From: an uncultured Ruminococcus sp. | GTDB lineage: Bacteria > Bacillota > Clostridia > Oscillospirales > Ruminococcaceae | DNA length: 7,546 nucleotides | Direction of reading: 5' to 3' | NCBI GenBank assembly: GCA_900545125.1 | Contig: UQXS01000120.1 | Location: forward strand, 1 to 7,546 | Part shown: positions 1 to 5,242 of the stretch, piece after piece | Layout: each line of letters starts with the position of its first letter | Numbering within the stretch: position 1 is the first letter of the stretch | Program-made: the position numbers and the translations under genes | The notes under the pieces: model-generated | Seen by the model: only the letters and a program-made list of their open reading frames with translations | Databases searched by the model: none | What the model was told of the DNA's origin: nothing

Positions 1-1
1 A

Positions 2-628
2 AGGTCAATTTGTTTGGACGTTCTCGCAACAGACAGTGAGGGACGAAAGTTCAATCTTGAAATTCAAAGAGCTGACATGGGCGCAACACCTCAGAGAGCA
101 AGATACCATTCCAGTGCAATGGATATTGAGTTTTTATCTGCAAAACAAAATTTTGATGAGTTGCCGATTACATATGTTATTTTCGTAACAGAAAATGATG
201 TGCGTAAAGGAAATCGTCCTGTTTACACATTTGAAAGAGCAGATATACTTACAGGTGAATCCTTTGGTGACGGAGAGTATATTTTGTTCGTCAATGGTGC
301 ATATACTAATCAAGAAGATAATTCAGATTTAGCCAAGCTGATACATGATTTCAGATGCAATAATGCTGATGATATGTACTTTGATTTAATGGCTGAAAGA
401 ACACGTTATTACAAGAAATCCCCGAAAGGAGTGAGCCATATGTGCAAAATTATGGAAGATATGAGAAATGAAGCTGCTAAGGAAGCTGAAACCCAAGAGA
501 AAATCAGAATTGCACTCAGAATGCTTTCTGATGGAACATTGACGAACGAGCAGATTGCAATGTTTACTGCACTTCCTATCGAAAAGATTGAGGAGCTTGC
601 AGCTCAGTTATCTTCTATTACCGCATAA
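2..628 (+). CDS. PD-(D/E)XK nuclease family transposase (Rpn-like), 5' end missing
   Basis: The reading frame is open to the left edge (RSIC before LDVLATDSEG), so the N-terminus lies outside the window and the TTG at 14 is not a convincing start. Visible is the nuclease core: an aspartate in LDVLATD, then the NLEIQ strand giving the E-x-Q half of the PD-(D/E)XK active site, followed by the RARYHSSAMD, ELPITYVIFVTEND and DDMYFDLMAER segments typical of this family. The C-terminal 50 residues form a charged helix (EAAKEAETQEK) and an HTH-like tail (LSDGTLTNEQIAMFTALPIEKIEEL). The family is known as recombination-promoting nucleases and 'PD-(D/E)XK nuclease family transposases', often in many copies in Clostridia. 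The gene ends at a hairpin terminator and converges on the leftward cluster. Family assignment is firm; the biological role in this strain is not shown. Confidence 0.88.
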   Translation, partial: RSICLDVLATDSEGRKFNLEIQRADMGATPQRARYHSSAMDIEFLSAKQNFDELPITYVIFVTENDVRKGNRPVYTFERADILTGESFGDGEYILFVNGAYTNQEDNSDLAKLIHDFRCNNADDMYFDLMAERTRYYKKSPKGVSHMCKIMEDMRNEAAKEAETQEKIRIALRMLSDGTLTNEQIAMFTALPIEKIEELAAQLSSITA

Positions 629-641
629 CCACACCCACACA

Positions 642-671
642 AGCACATTCCCTACGGGGAGTGTGCTTTTT
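642..671 (+). terminator. Rho-independent terminator after the Rpn-like gene
   Basis: An 11-bp G+C-containing stem (AGCACATTCCC with GGGGAGTGTGCT, one G-T wobble) closes over a short TAC loop and runs into TTTTT at 667-671. It lies 13 bases after the stop codon. The T tract overlaps the stop codon of the convergent leftward gene at 670-672. Read from the other strand the hairpin is followed by GTGTGGG, so it should be a poorer terminator for the leftward operon. Confidence 0.85.
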
Positions 672-1203
672 AGTTCTCTCTGCTATCTCTGACCAGCTCG
701 ATCAGATCGTAAAAAGCAAGATTTACAGGGTATCTGTAGTTACCCGTTTCATCACCGATGTAGCCTGCCTGCTGAAATTCAGCCAGTATCTCTGCCGCCT
801 TGTCACGATCCACATCAAGATAATCTCTGATAAACTTATTAGAGATGTACTTTTTTGAAATACTGTAAAGCAGAAGATTTCTTATACTCGTTGCAGGAAC
901 AGTTGTAATGCTGTTTAATGGAGCAAAATTATTCTTCTGTTCAGAAGAACTTTCCTCTACAGAAGTCATATCTTTCAGATCCTCCATTGTACAAGCAGAC
1001 TTGCTCCTGTCTGCAGGAGTTATACAGCCATCGTCCGGCTCATAGTAATCATAGAAGTTGAAATCTTCCTCATCATCACCGTACTTGTCACGGAAACGCT
1101 CGTTGATCTCGCCGTTGCTCTCACCGAGCTTATATGCGAGATACGCTACACCCGACACAACACCGAGTCCAAAAATACCCTTAATGATCTTATTTGCTTT
1201 CAT
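670..1203 (-). CDS. Membrane-anchored protein with FtsK-gamma-like winged helix
   Basis: 177 residues. The ATG is preceded by GGAGG (1212-1216) with an 8-base spacer, so the start is secure. Residues about 5-25 (IIKGIFGLGVVSGVAYLAY) form one hydrophobic segment. Residues 43-58 are acidic and aromatic and carry EEDFNFYD, a motif also present in the membrane protein encoded at 4295-4612. A low-complexity linker follows (about 60-105). Residues about 108-165 resemble the gamma domain of FtsK/SpoIIIE: SISKKYISNKFI, then VDRDKAAEILAEFQQAGYIGD, the recognition-helix and wing pattern. There is no ATPase motor, so this is not a DNA translocase despite that likely automatic label. It is the last gene of the leftward cluster, 37 bases after the 42-aa membrane peptide. 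The role is unknown; membrane-tethered DNA or protein binding is an inference, and a simple one-span N-in topology would put the winged helix outside, so topology needs care. Confidence 0.85.
   Translation of the reverse strand: MKANKIIKGIFGLGVVSGVAYLAYKLGESNGEINERFRDKYGDDEEDFNFYDYYEPDDGCITPADRSKSACTMEDLKDMTSVEESSSEQKNNFAPLNSITTVPATSIRNLLLYSISKKYISNKFIRDYLDVDRDKAAEILAEFQQAGYIGDETGNYRYPVNLAFYDLIELVRDSREN
1049..1074 (-). repeat. 26-base direct repeat, copy A (encodes EEDFNFYD)
   Basis: On the leftward strand the copy reads GATGAGGAAGATTTCAAC followed by TTCTATGA. It matches bases 4314-4339 at 25 of 26 positions; the only difference is a silent Asn codon change. It lies inside the 177-aa winged-helix protein gene, just after its membrane segment. 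Confidence 0.8.
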
Positions 1204-1240
1204 AATAAAAACCTCCGTTAATGTAATTTATTGTTTCTTT

Positions 1241-1369
1241 TTACGCTTCTCTTTTTTTGAGGAACGCTCTTTCAATCAGATAATGTATTCCTGCCACAAA
1301 TGCAAGAATAGCAGTTACAACCATGATTTCAGGCAGATGTTTAAACAGAGCTATGCAGTCTATCATCAT
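1241..1369 (-). CDS. Small single-pass membrane protein, 42 aa
   Basis: A 43-codon frame between XF1762 and the FtsK-gamma-like gene, starting MMIDCIALFKHLPEIMV and ending FLKKREA. AAGGAG at 1374-1379 overlaps the end of the upstream gene; it is 4 bases from the first ATG and 7 from the second, so translation may begin at Met2 (base 1366). Residues about 15-33 (IMVVTAILAFVAGIHYLI) are a hydrophobic span, followed by a basic end (ERAFLKKR), consistent with an N-out/C-in single-pass protein. The strong ribosome binding site, correct position between co-directional genes and membrane-peptide composition support a real gene. No family is recognised. Small holin-like or conjugation-accessory peptides look similar. 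Confidence 0.7.
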   Translation of the reverse strand: MMIDCIALFKHLPEIMVVTAILAFVAGIHYLIERAFLKKREA

Positions 1370-1378
1370 ATTTCTCCT

Positions 1379-1825
1379 TTACCGCAGATATTTGACCCAC
1401 CGATTTTTGAACTCATGAGGAATATTCTGTTTTTTGTTTCGATTACCTGTCCAATTCATACCGCCTGCCTTGCCCTCGTTTATGAAACCGCTTGCTTTCA
1501 GACTTGTACCGCTTTCGGAAATCAGAGTATATGTGATAACTTTTGTATATCCCATTGCTTTAGCGATACGGCAGCAAGCGCCGTAAAGCATCGAACAAGC
1601 GTTATATGTTCCGTCAGTACAAACCCTGAGAATTTCACAGGTAAACCCGTTATCAAGATACCGTGAAACAGGTCTGCCACAGATAGCAACACCGTGAATA
1701 GTTTCTCCGTCAGATACAGCAATACAGAATTTGCAGCCGACAGGTGCATTATGATGCCGATGATAGCGGTTTACATAGTCGCAGGCTGTTCTGTATGTAC
1801 AGGAAATTATTCTCAGCTTACTCAT
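1379..1825 (-). CDS. XF1762 family protein (GNAT-like transferase)
   Basis: 148 residues. The start ATG overlaps the end of the PP-loop gene by 8 bases (ATGAGTAA), indicating translational coupling. Recognised by the XF1762-family signature: YHRHH (21-25), GRPVSR (50-55), RVCTDGTYNACSMLYGA (67-83), TYTL (98-101) and ESGTSLKASGF (104-114), then GGMNW (121-125). Members occur mainly in phages and mobile elements. The strand-helix order around CTDGTYNACSMLYGA and the ESGTSLKASGF end resemble acyl-CoA-dependent GNAT enzymes, the fold also assigned to the phage Mu Mom DNA-modification protein. That comparison is from family knowledge, not a demonstrated function. Its overlap with the PP-loop gene, which overlaps a cytosine methyltransferase, suggests the three act in one process, possibly base modification. 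Confidence 0.85.
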   Translation of the reverse strand: MSKLRIISCTYRTACDYVNRYHRHHNAPVGCKFCIAVSDGETIHGVAICGRPVSRYLDNGFTCEILRVCTDGTYNACSMLYGACCRIAKAMGYTKVITYTLISESGTSLKASGFINEGKAGGMNWTGNRNKKQNIPHEFKNRWVKYLR

Positions 1826-2843
1826 TCAGCCGCTTCTTCTCCTCTTTCTCTTTTTCTTTCATCATTTTCACGAACTCACGATATTTTCGTGTATATTCGT
1901 ATGATTTGCCGAAAATATTGACAGCAACCTTGTACAGTTCAGGCTCATGTTCTTCAATAATTGCAAGCTCCTCATTGATGTTCTTGCTGAACGGACAGCC
2001 CACACAGCCTGTTCTCCGCAAGCCGTATTCAGTATAGCAGCGTGAATGGCTAACATCGAACATCTGCTCATAGTCCTTTTTATCGCCATCCGTGTACCAA
2101 AATATCGGACGATATGTATTACAGTTTTTAGACTTATTTTCAGAGAAACAAGTCTTGTAATTAGCAGATCTTATACCTCCCTCAGCCTTGCGAATCCCCG
2201 TTATCTCAAGATCTGCATCGGTTTCCTTGATAAAACGCTTTGCAGGCTTTTTCTTTGCGTATTCACAGCATTTGTTGGATATGGGGAAATCAGGCGGATT
2301 TGCGATGATAAATTCTTTCAGCCATTTGTTGCGGCTTATTGAAAATCTGCTCATCTGCTGTACTCCGTTTTCTGGTGTATAATAAGCGTTGCACCACCAT
2401 TGCAGCGCTATCTTGCACTTCGGATATTTCTTCAAAAGCACTTCTAACGGCTCGTCCTCCCATTGAAAATGATGCTTCTGCAAACGCATCATTTGTTCGG
2501 AAACATATTTCGACAGGAAAGGAACGCCGTATTGCCGGACACAAGTCGGGATAGGCTTATCAGGCTTCAATCTCTTGATCTCAATATCATATTTTTGCTC
2601 AAGATAGTCGAGATGCTCCTTTGTGGCGGTATATTCAAGACCTGTATCGATCCAGTAATAAATTACTTTGCCGTCCTCGTCAACCTTGTGAATAAGGTCA
2701 AGCACAAGGTCACTGTCACTTCCGCCGCTGATACTGCAAATCGGATCATAGGACTTCATCAGTATTCGCTGAGCCTTACACATACTTGTGTAGATCGTGT
2801 AATTTTCTGCATCAGCAGTTGTTTTGAGAATTTCATCGTTCAT
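1818..2843 (-). CDS. Phosphoadenosine phosphosulfate reductase-like PP-loop protein
   Basis: 341 residues. The start is fixed by GGGAGG at 2852-2857, 8 bases from the ATG, inside the end of the methyltransferase gene (11-base overlap). The PP-loop is SGGSDS at 39-44 after the strand PICSI. The second strand (IYYWIDTGLEY, 61-71) and the GIRKAEGGIR loop (216-225) fit the PAPS reductase superfamily (PF01507). KCC (191-193) and TGCVGCPF (278-285) supply cysteines that could hold an Fe-S cluster, as proposed for mobile-element and DndC-like members. The C-terminus is a charged helix (MMKEKEKEEKKRLNE). No assimilatory sulfate genes are nearby, so classical sulfite production is unlikely. An ATP-dependent sulfur or nucleotidyl transfer on nucleic acid is more plausible but inferred. 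DndC of phosphorothioation is the nearest described comparison, but no other dnd gene is visible. Confidence 0.85.
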   Translation of the reverse strand: MNDEILKTTADAENYTIYTSMCKAQRILMKSYDPICSISGGSDSDLVLDLIHKVDEDGKVIYYWIDTGLEYTATKEHLDYLEQKYDIEIKRLKPDKPIPTCVRQYGVPFLSKYVSEQMMRLQKHHFQWEDEPLEVLLKKYPKCKIALQWWCNAYYTPENGVQQMSRFSISRNKWLKEFIIANPPDFPISNKCCEYAKKKPAKRFIKETDADLEITGIRKAEGGIRSANYKTCFSENKSKNCNTYRPIFWYTDGDKKDYEQMFDVSHSRCYTEYGLRRTGCVGCPFSKNINEELAIIEEHEPELYKVAVNIFGKSYEYTRKYREFVKMMKEKEKEEKKRLNE

Positions 2844-3891
2844 AGGTTAATCCTCCCAAAATATGAGCAATCACATCGACTGTCCAGCCGTTGCCGATAC
2901 ATTTGTATCTTTGCGTATTAGAGATGCCAGCGGTATAATTATCAGGAAGAGTCTGCAAACGCTCCGCTTCGATTGGCGTGAGTTTTCTGATTATGTAATC
3001 GCCGTCAGGCAAGTCGATTTTATACAGACCTGTTTTCGCACCCTGACCGCCGCCATTGGCAGAGAGTGTGACAGACTTTCCACGAACGGAATAAATTCGC
3101 TGTCCCTGTCCACCTTTACCATACTGTCCGATACGGATTGGAGTGCAGACAAGAGTATCTTTCTGCACCGTAGTCAAACAGTTGGATTTGCCGTCCTCAC
3201 GCACTTCGATATGCTGTTCCGTTTTATTATCATCAACATAACGCCCACGCTGGGCAGCACCGATAGGCTCTGCAATCATAGTCCTCTGTTTGCGTTCAAG
3301 GGTATTGGAGATGATCGCCCCCGAATACCTTGCCGTCATACAGTAAGACTTGTCCTGCCAAGCAACACCGCTTTCAAGCACATCTTTCAGCAGGATACCT
3401 TTGTCGGCAGGAAAAGAAGTAACAGAGATATTCGTCCAGTAACAGCGTTTGCGGTTCTGAGCCGATACCAAAGCCGAATTTATCATGATCGGCTGCACAC
3501 CGAGCTGCTTACTGATTTCGTCCTTGATATTCTGATGAATGGAGTAGTTATTTTCATAAAGAAAATACTTGCACTCACTTTCATTCAAGGCTCTCACATA
3601 CTCCATAAACAGCTTGAATCCCTCACCGTCAGAGGTGATCTCTCTGTTCTTTTTAGCTACACTCCAGTATGTACAGGGCGAACCGCCGAGAAGAAGATCA
3701 TACCCCTTAAACTCTGTAAAATCGCCGTCAAATACATTCCCGTGATGAACAATATCGGGATAATTATTCTTTGAAACCGTGACGGCATATTTGTCGATTT
3801 CAAAGGCATCATAGCACTCCACAGGCAGTCCGGCACGTTCAAGTGCCAGTCTGCCGCAGGAGATACCGTCAAATAAACTTAAAACTTTCAT
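2833..3891 (-). CDS. dcm: DNA (cytosine-5-)-methyltransferase
   Basis: 352 residues, with the C5-methyltransferase motifs in the normal order: motif I LSLFDGISCGRLAL (4-17), motif IV GGSPCT with catalytic Cys73, motif VI YENN (112-115), motif VIII QNRKR (145-149), motif IX RKLTPIEAERLQTLP (302-316) and motif X RYKCIGNGWTVDVIA (328-342). Motif VI is ENN where ENV is usual. The region between VIII and IX (about 175-290) is the expected target-recognition domain and holds three [DG]KS-x-[CT]-[ML]-[TS] segments at about 180, 234 and 271. No cognate restriction nuclease is adjacent, so it is an orphan or anti-restriction methyltransferase, or works with the two enzymes that follow it in overlapping frames. 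Its start is coupled to a 26-codon ORF by a TAATG overlap; only a weak GAGAGAGA precedes it. Target sequence unknown. Confidence 0.93.
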   Translation of the reverse strand: MKVLSLFDGISCGRLALERAGLPVECYDAFEIDKYAVTVSKNNYPDIVHHGNVFDGDFTEFKGYDLLLGGSPCTYWSVAKKNREITSDGEGFKLFMEYVRALNESECKYFLYENNYSIHQNIKDEISKQLGVQPIMINSALVSAQNRKRCYWTNISVTSFPADKGILLKDVLESGVAWQDKSYCMTARYSGAIISNTLERKQRTMIAEPIGAAQRGRYVDDNKTEQHIEVREDGKSNCLTTVQKDTLVCTPIRIGQYGKGGQGQRIYSVRGKSVTLSANGGGQGAKTGLYKIDLPDGDYIIRKLTPIEAERLQTLPDNYTAGISNTQRYKCIGNGWTVDVIAHILGGLTYER

Positions 3892-3971
3892 TAGACAAAT
3901 TCTCTCTCTTTTCTCATTGTCCGTTTTTTGTTGTCTGTAACTTTGAATCCAATGGGTTCAAAATTGATCAT
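3891..3971 (-). CDS. Candidate 26-aa coupling micro-ORF upstream of the methyltransferase
   Basis: The ATG overlaps the stop of the 101-aa gene (ATGA), and its stop overlaps the methyltransferase ATG (TAATG), so it fills the whole gap between them with one-base or few-base overlaps. The peptide begins MINFEPIGFKVTD and ends RKEREFV; it is basic overall and has no membrane span. There is no good ribosome binding site of its own, as expected if it is reached by re-initiation. The purine-rich RKERE codons double as the weak Shine-Dalgarno region for the methyltransferase. It may be a translational relay rather than a functional peptide. No family is recognised. Confidence 0.5.
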   Translation of the reverse strand: MINFEPIGFKVTDNKKRTMRKEREFV

Positions 3972-4273
3972 TCATCGTCAGTTTCCGCACAAAGCTCATC
4001 ATAAGCTCTTTCAAGCTCTGCAAAGTCATCACAGAGCTTATCGTACTTACGGGAAATCGTTATAGCCGAGTCAGCAATATCCGTTGCAGCCTTGATGATC
4101 TCATCATTTGCCTTACTGTAATTCTCAGAAGCGCTGATATAGCCGACAAACTGTCCTGCTTCAAAGCCGTGAACAAACCACTTCTTTCTGAGTCTTTCAG
4201 CAACAGCAGAAGAAACAGTTGCTACTCCTGCAAGTGCGGCTGCACCGATACCGATCTTACAAATCTTATTCAT
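3968..4273 (-). CDS. Membrane-anchored coiled-coil protein, 101 aa
   Basis: The ATG follows AAGGA (4282-4286) with an 8-base spacer, 21 bases after the upstream gene. Residues about 6-25 (KIGIGAAALAGVATVSSAVA) form a small-residue-rich hydrophobic segment followed by RLRKK. It could be a membrane anchor or an uncleaved signal; no clear cleavage box or lipobox cysteine is present. Residues about 50-97 are a helical, charged stretch with heptad-like spacing (ISRKYDKLCDDFAELERAYDEL), ending in an acidic ETDDE tail. No family is recognised. The architecture (N-terminal span, soluble acidic C-terminus) matches the flanking membrane proteins of the cluster, which suggests a shared membrane-associated assembly, an inference only. 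Confidence 0.75.
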   Translation of the reverse strand: MNKICKIGIGAAALAGVATVSSAVAERLRKKWFVHGFEAGQFVGYISASENYSKANDEIIKAATDIADSAITISRKYDKLCDDFAELERAYDELCAETDDE

Positions 4274-4294
4274 TCGTTTTTTCCTTTCTTTCGT

Positions 4295-4612
4295 TTATTC
4301 GTCCTGGTTATCGTCATAGAAATTGAAATCTTCCTCATCTTCCTTGATGCAGACTTCATCTTCCTTAATATAGATTTCTTCTTCCTCATCGTCTGGATCG
4401 TCATCAGAAACCGACTGGCTTTTCGACTTCTTTTTTGTCAGCATAAAGCCTGCCGCACCGATACCGATCAGAGCGATAGCACCGAATACAAGGTAGATAC
4501 TGTTCATATTCATAGGAGCAGATCTGGGCTGTTCCTCACCCTCAGAGCTTTCCTCATTATCCTCTGATGTTTCGGCGGTATCAGTTTTGTCAGAATCAGT
4601 CTTATGCTTCAC
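4295..4612 (-). CDS. Acidic-tailed membrane protein, probable C-terminal part of a CD1107/DUF4366-like mobile-element protein
   Basis: From a GTG at 4612 the frame gives 105 residues: a hydrophilic Asp/Glu/Ser/Thr-rich stretch (1-38), a membrane span (about 39-59, SIYLVFGAIALIGIGAAGFML), a KKKSK stop-transfer patch, and a very acidic tail. The tail holds a tandem heptad (YIKEDEV / CIKEDEE; 21-base DNA period) and EEDFNFYD at 93-100. The frame continues open upstream of the GTG for at least 42 codons with protein-like sequence, so this is probably the end of a longer protein whose start is lost. Extracellular linker, single span and basic patch are the layout of CD1107-type proteins in conjugative elements. 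Translation from the GTG may be possible by re-initiation from a 22-codon ORF (4609-4677) that ends in a GTGA overlap. Confidence 0.65.
   Translation of the reverse strand: MKHKTDSDKTDTAETSEDNEESSEGEEQPRSAPMNMNSIYLVFGAIALIGIGAAGFMLTKKKSKSQSVSDDDPDDEEEEIYIKEDEVCIKEDEEDFNFYDDNQDE
4314..4339 (-). repeat. 26-base direct repeat, copy B (encodes EEDFNFYD)
   Basis: Second copy of the repeat at 1049-1074, with AAT instead of AAC for Asn. It encodes the end of the acidic tail of the 105-aa membrane protein. Immediately next to it, bases 4335-4366 contain a 21-base period repeat (TCATCTTCCTT at 4335 and 4356 on the given strand) encoding the IKEDE heptads. Confidence 0.8.
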
Positions 4613-4677
4613 TCTGCCGTTGGCTTCTTTTGCCGCCTGAGCTGCTCCTTCGGGGGTAATTCCACCGCTTTCATCAT
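4609..4677 (-). other. 22-codon ORF with strong RBS, GTGA-coupled to the downstream membrane gene
   Basis: ATGATG at 4672-4677 is preceded by AGGAG (4684-4688, spacer 6) and opens a frame MMKAVELPPKEQLRRQKK ending at a TGA that overlaps the GTG of the 105-aa ORF. It lies wholly inside the remnant coding frame described for 4613-4738, so the sequence was probably shaped by that other frame. It is listed because it offers a working route to express the truncated membrane protein, not because the peptide looks functional. Confidence 0.3.
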
Positions 4678-4738
4678 TTCCCTCTCCTGCATAAAGAAGT
4701 GCATACAGATCGTAATCGTCAACTTTTGTAAGTGATAA
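4613..4738 (-). pseudogene. Upstream in-frame remnant of the CD1107/DUF4366-like gene
   Basis: Forty-two codons in frame with the 4295-4612 protein and without ATG, GTG or TTG starts read LSLTKVDDYDLYALLYAGEG, then NDESGGITPEGAAQAAKEAN. The first part resembles the end of the DUF4366 core, where a 'VYFL-x-x-V-(D/N)-E-x-DL-x-x-L' strand-helix precedes the linker and membrane span (recalled family pattern, not aligned). Beyond 4738 the frame remains open but turns into unrelated-looking residues (TDFKLFWIWCPN), so the homologous part probably stops near here. This marks a likely recombination or deletion end point next to the rightward 4815 gene. Confidence 0.45.
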
Positions 4739-4814
4739 ATTAGGACACCATATCCAAAACAGCTTAAAATCGGTAAAATAACAATGATGTTTGAAATGAC
4801 CGAAAGGACGGATT

Positions 4815-5048
4815 ATGATGATCGATGCACTTTACAACTATCGCCAGGGTGATATTCACTCCGCTGAGTTCTCAGATGAGTTCAACAAGCTCTGTATACC
4901 GTTTGAAGATTCGCTGAGTGAGGAGCAGATCGATGTGTTCCACAAGATACTCGACTGCGTGAGCGATACCGCTGCCGCTGAGATGAGAGCTGCTTACAAG
5001 GTCGGCTTCAAGGACGGAGCTACCTTAATGAGTGAAATTCAGAAATGA
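4815..5048 (+). CDS. Small DUF6809-like protein, 77 aa
   Basis: The ATG at 4815 follows AAAGGACGG with a suitable spacer. The protein starts MMIDALYNYRQGDI and ends AAYKVGFKDGATLMSEIQK. An N-terminal 'LY-x-G-x-I' type helix, a middle acidic helix (SLSEEQIDVFHKILDCVSD, 33-51) and a C-terminal 'GFKDGATLM' helix (64-72) fit the small cytoplasmic DUF6809-type proteins found in Clostridia, function unknown. No membrane span. It is monocistronic: divergent from the leftward cluster and closed by a strong terminator. No convincing promoter is seen in 4740-4800, only AT-rich TAAAAT-like boxes without a matching -35. The family name is from recalled pattern only. Confidence 0.75.
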   Translation: MMIDALYNYRQGDIHSAEFSDEFNKLCIPFEDSLSEEQIDVFHKILDCVSDTAAAEMRAAYKVGFKDGATLMSEIQK

Positions 5049-5072
5049 TTACTACGATATAGGATTGAAGAT

Positions 5073-5106
5073 AAGAGGGTGATTCTTGACGGAATCGCCC
5101 TCTTTT
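5073..5106 (+). terminator. Strong Rho-independent terminator after the 77-aa gene
   Basis: A 12-bp stem (AGAGGGTGATTC at 5074-5085 with GAATCGCCCTCT at 5092-5103, one T-G wobble) encloses a 6-base loop and runs into TTTT at 5103-5106, preceded by A residues that can extend the pairing. It isolates the 77-aa gene from the type III operon. Confidence 0.9.
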
Positions 5107-5142
5107 GTTCGGTACAAACGCAGAAAACACGTTGCCGAGTAA

Positions 5143-5171
5143 TTGACTTTCTGCGGGGAATGTGCTATAAT
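5143..5171 (+). promoter_or_regulatory. Sigma-A promoter of the type III restriction-modification operon
   Basis: TTGACT (5143-5148) and TATAAT (5166-5171) are separated by exactly 17 bases, with TGC just before the -10 giving an extended -10 element. Transcription should start near 5178, leaving an AT-rich leader of about 65 bases before the mod start. It lies directly after the preceding terminator, so mod-res is an independent transcription unit. No operator-like inverted repeat was noticed around it. Confidence 0.85.
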
Positions 5172-5229
5172 TAACTTTGTATATATTGCTTCAAATCATT
5201 GTAGTATTTTGGTAATAGAAGTCTTTAAT

Positions 5230-5234
5230 GGAGG
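5230..5234 (+). promoter_or_regulatory. Ribosome binding site that sets the mod start
   Basis: GGAGG lies 8 bases before the ATG at 5243. The earlier in-frame ATG at 5228 overlaps this GGAGG and has no Shine-Dalgarno sequence upstream (TAATAGAAGTCTTTA), so 5243 is the better start and removes five residues from the longest frame. Confidence 0.8.
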
Positions 5235-5242
5235 ATTCCAAT

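Noticed and set aside
1058..1666. 202-codon rightward open frame
   Set aside because: It crosses three well-supported leftward genes and has a low-complexity Ser/Cys-rich translation typical of antisense shadows.
1818..2843. PP-loop protein as DndC of a phosphorothioation system
   Set aside because: The SGGSDS loop and cysteines are compatible, but no dndB, D or E-like gene is in the window and the neighbours are different; kept only as a comparison.
2863..3774. 303-codon rightward open frame opposite the methyltransferase
   Set aside because: It is antisense to a gene with all C5-methyltransferase motifs, and its translation has no recognisable domain and no good ribosome binding site.
4169..4567. 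132-codon rightward frame with very hydrophobic Phe/Ile/Leu stretches
   Set aside because: It is the complement of the acidic GAG/GAT-rich tail on the other strand; the apparent membrane spans are an artefact of that composition.
4678..4738. TTGACG on the leftward strand as the promoter of the leftward cluster
   Set aside because: No acceptable -10 box lies 16-18 bases downstream; the match falls inside probable coding sequence.
5155..5166. GGGGAATGTGCT near the mod promoter is the reverse complement of AGCACATTCCC in the terminator at 642
   Set aside because: An 11-base match between two sites is expected by chance in a window of this size, and the contexts are unrelated.
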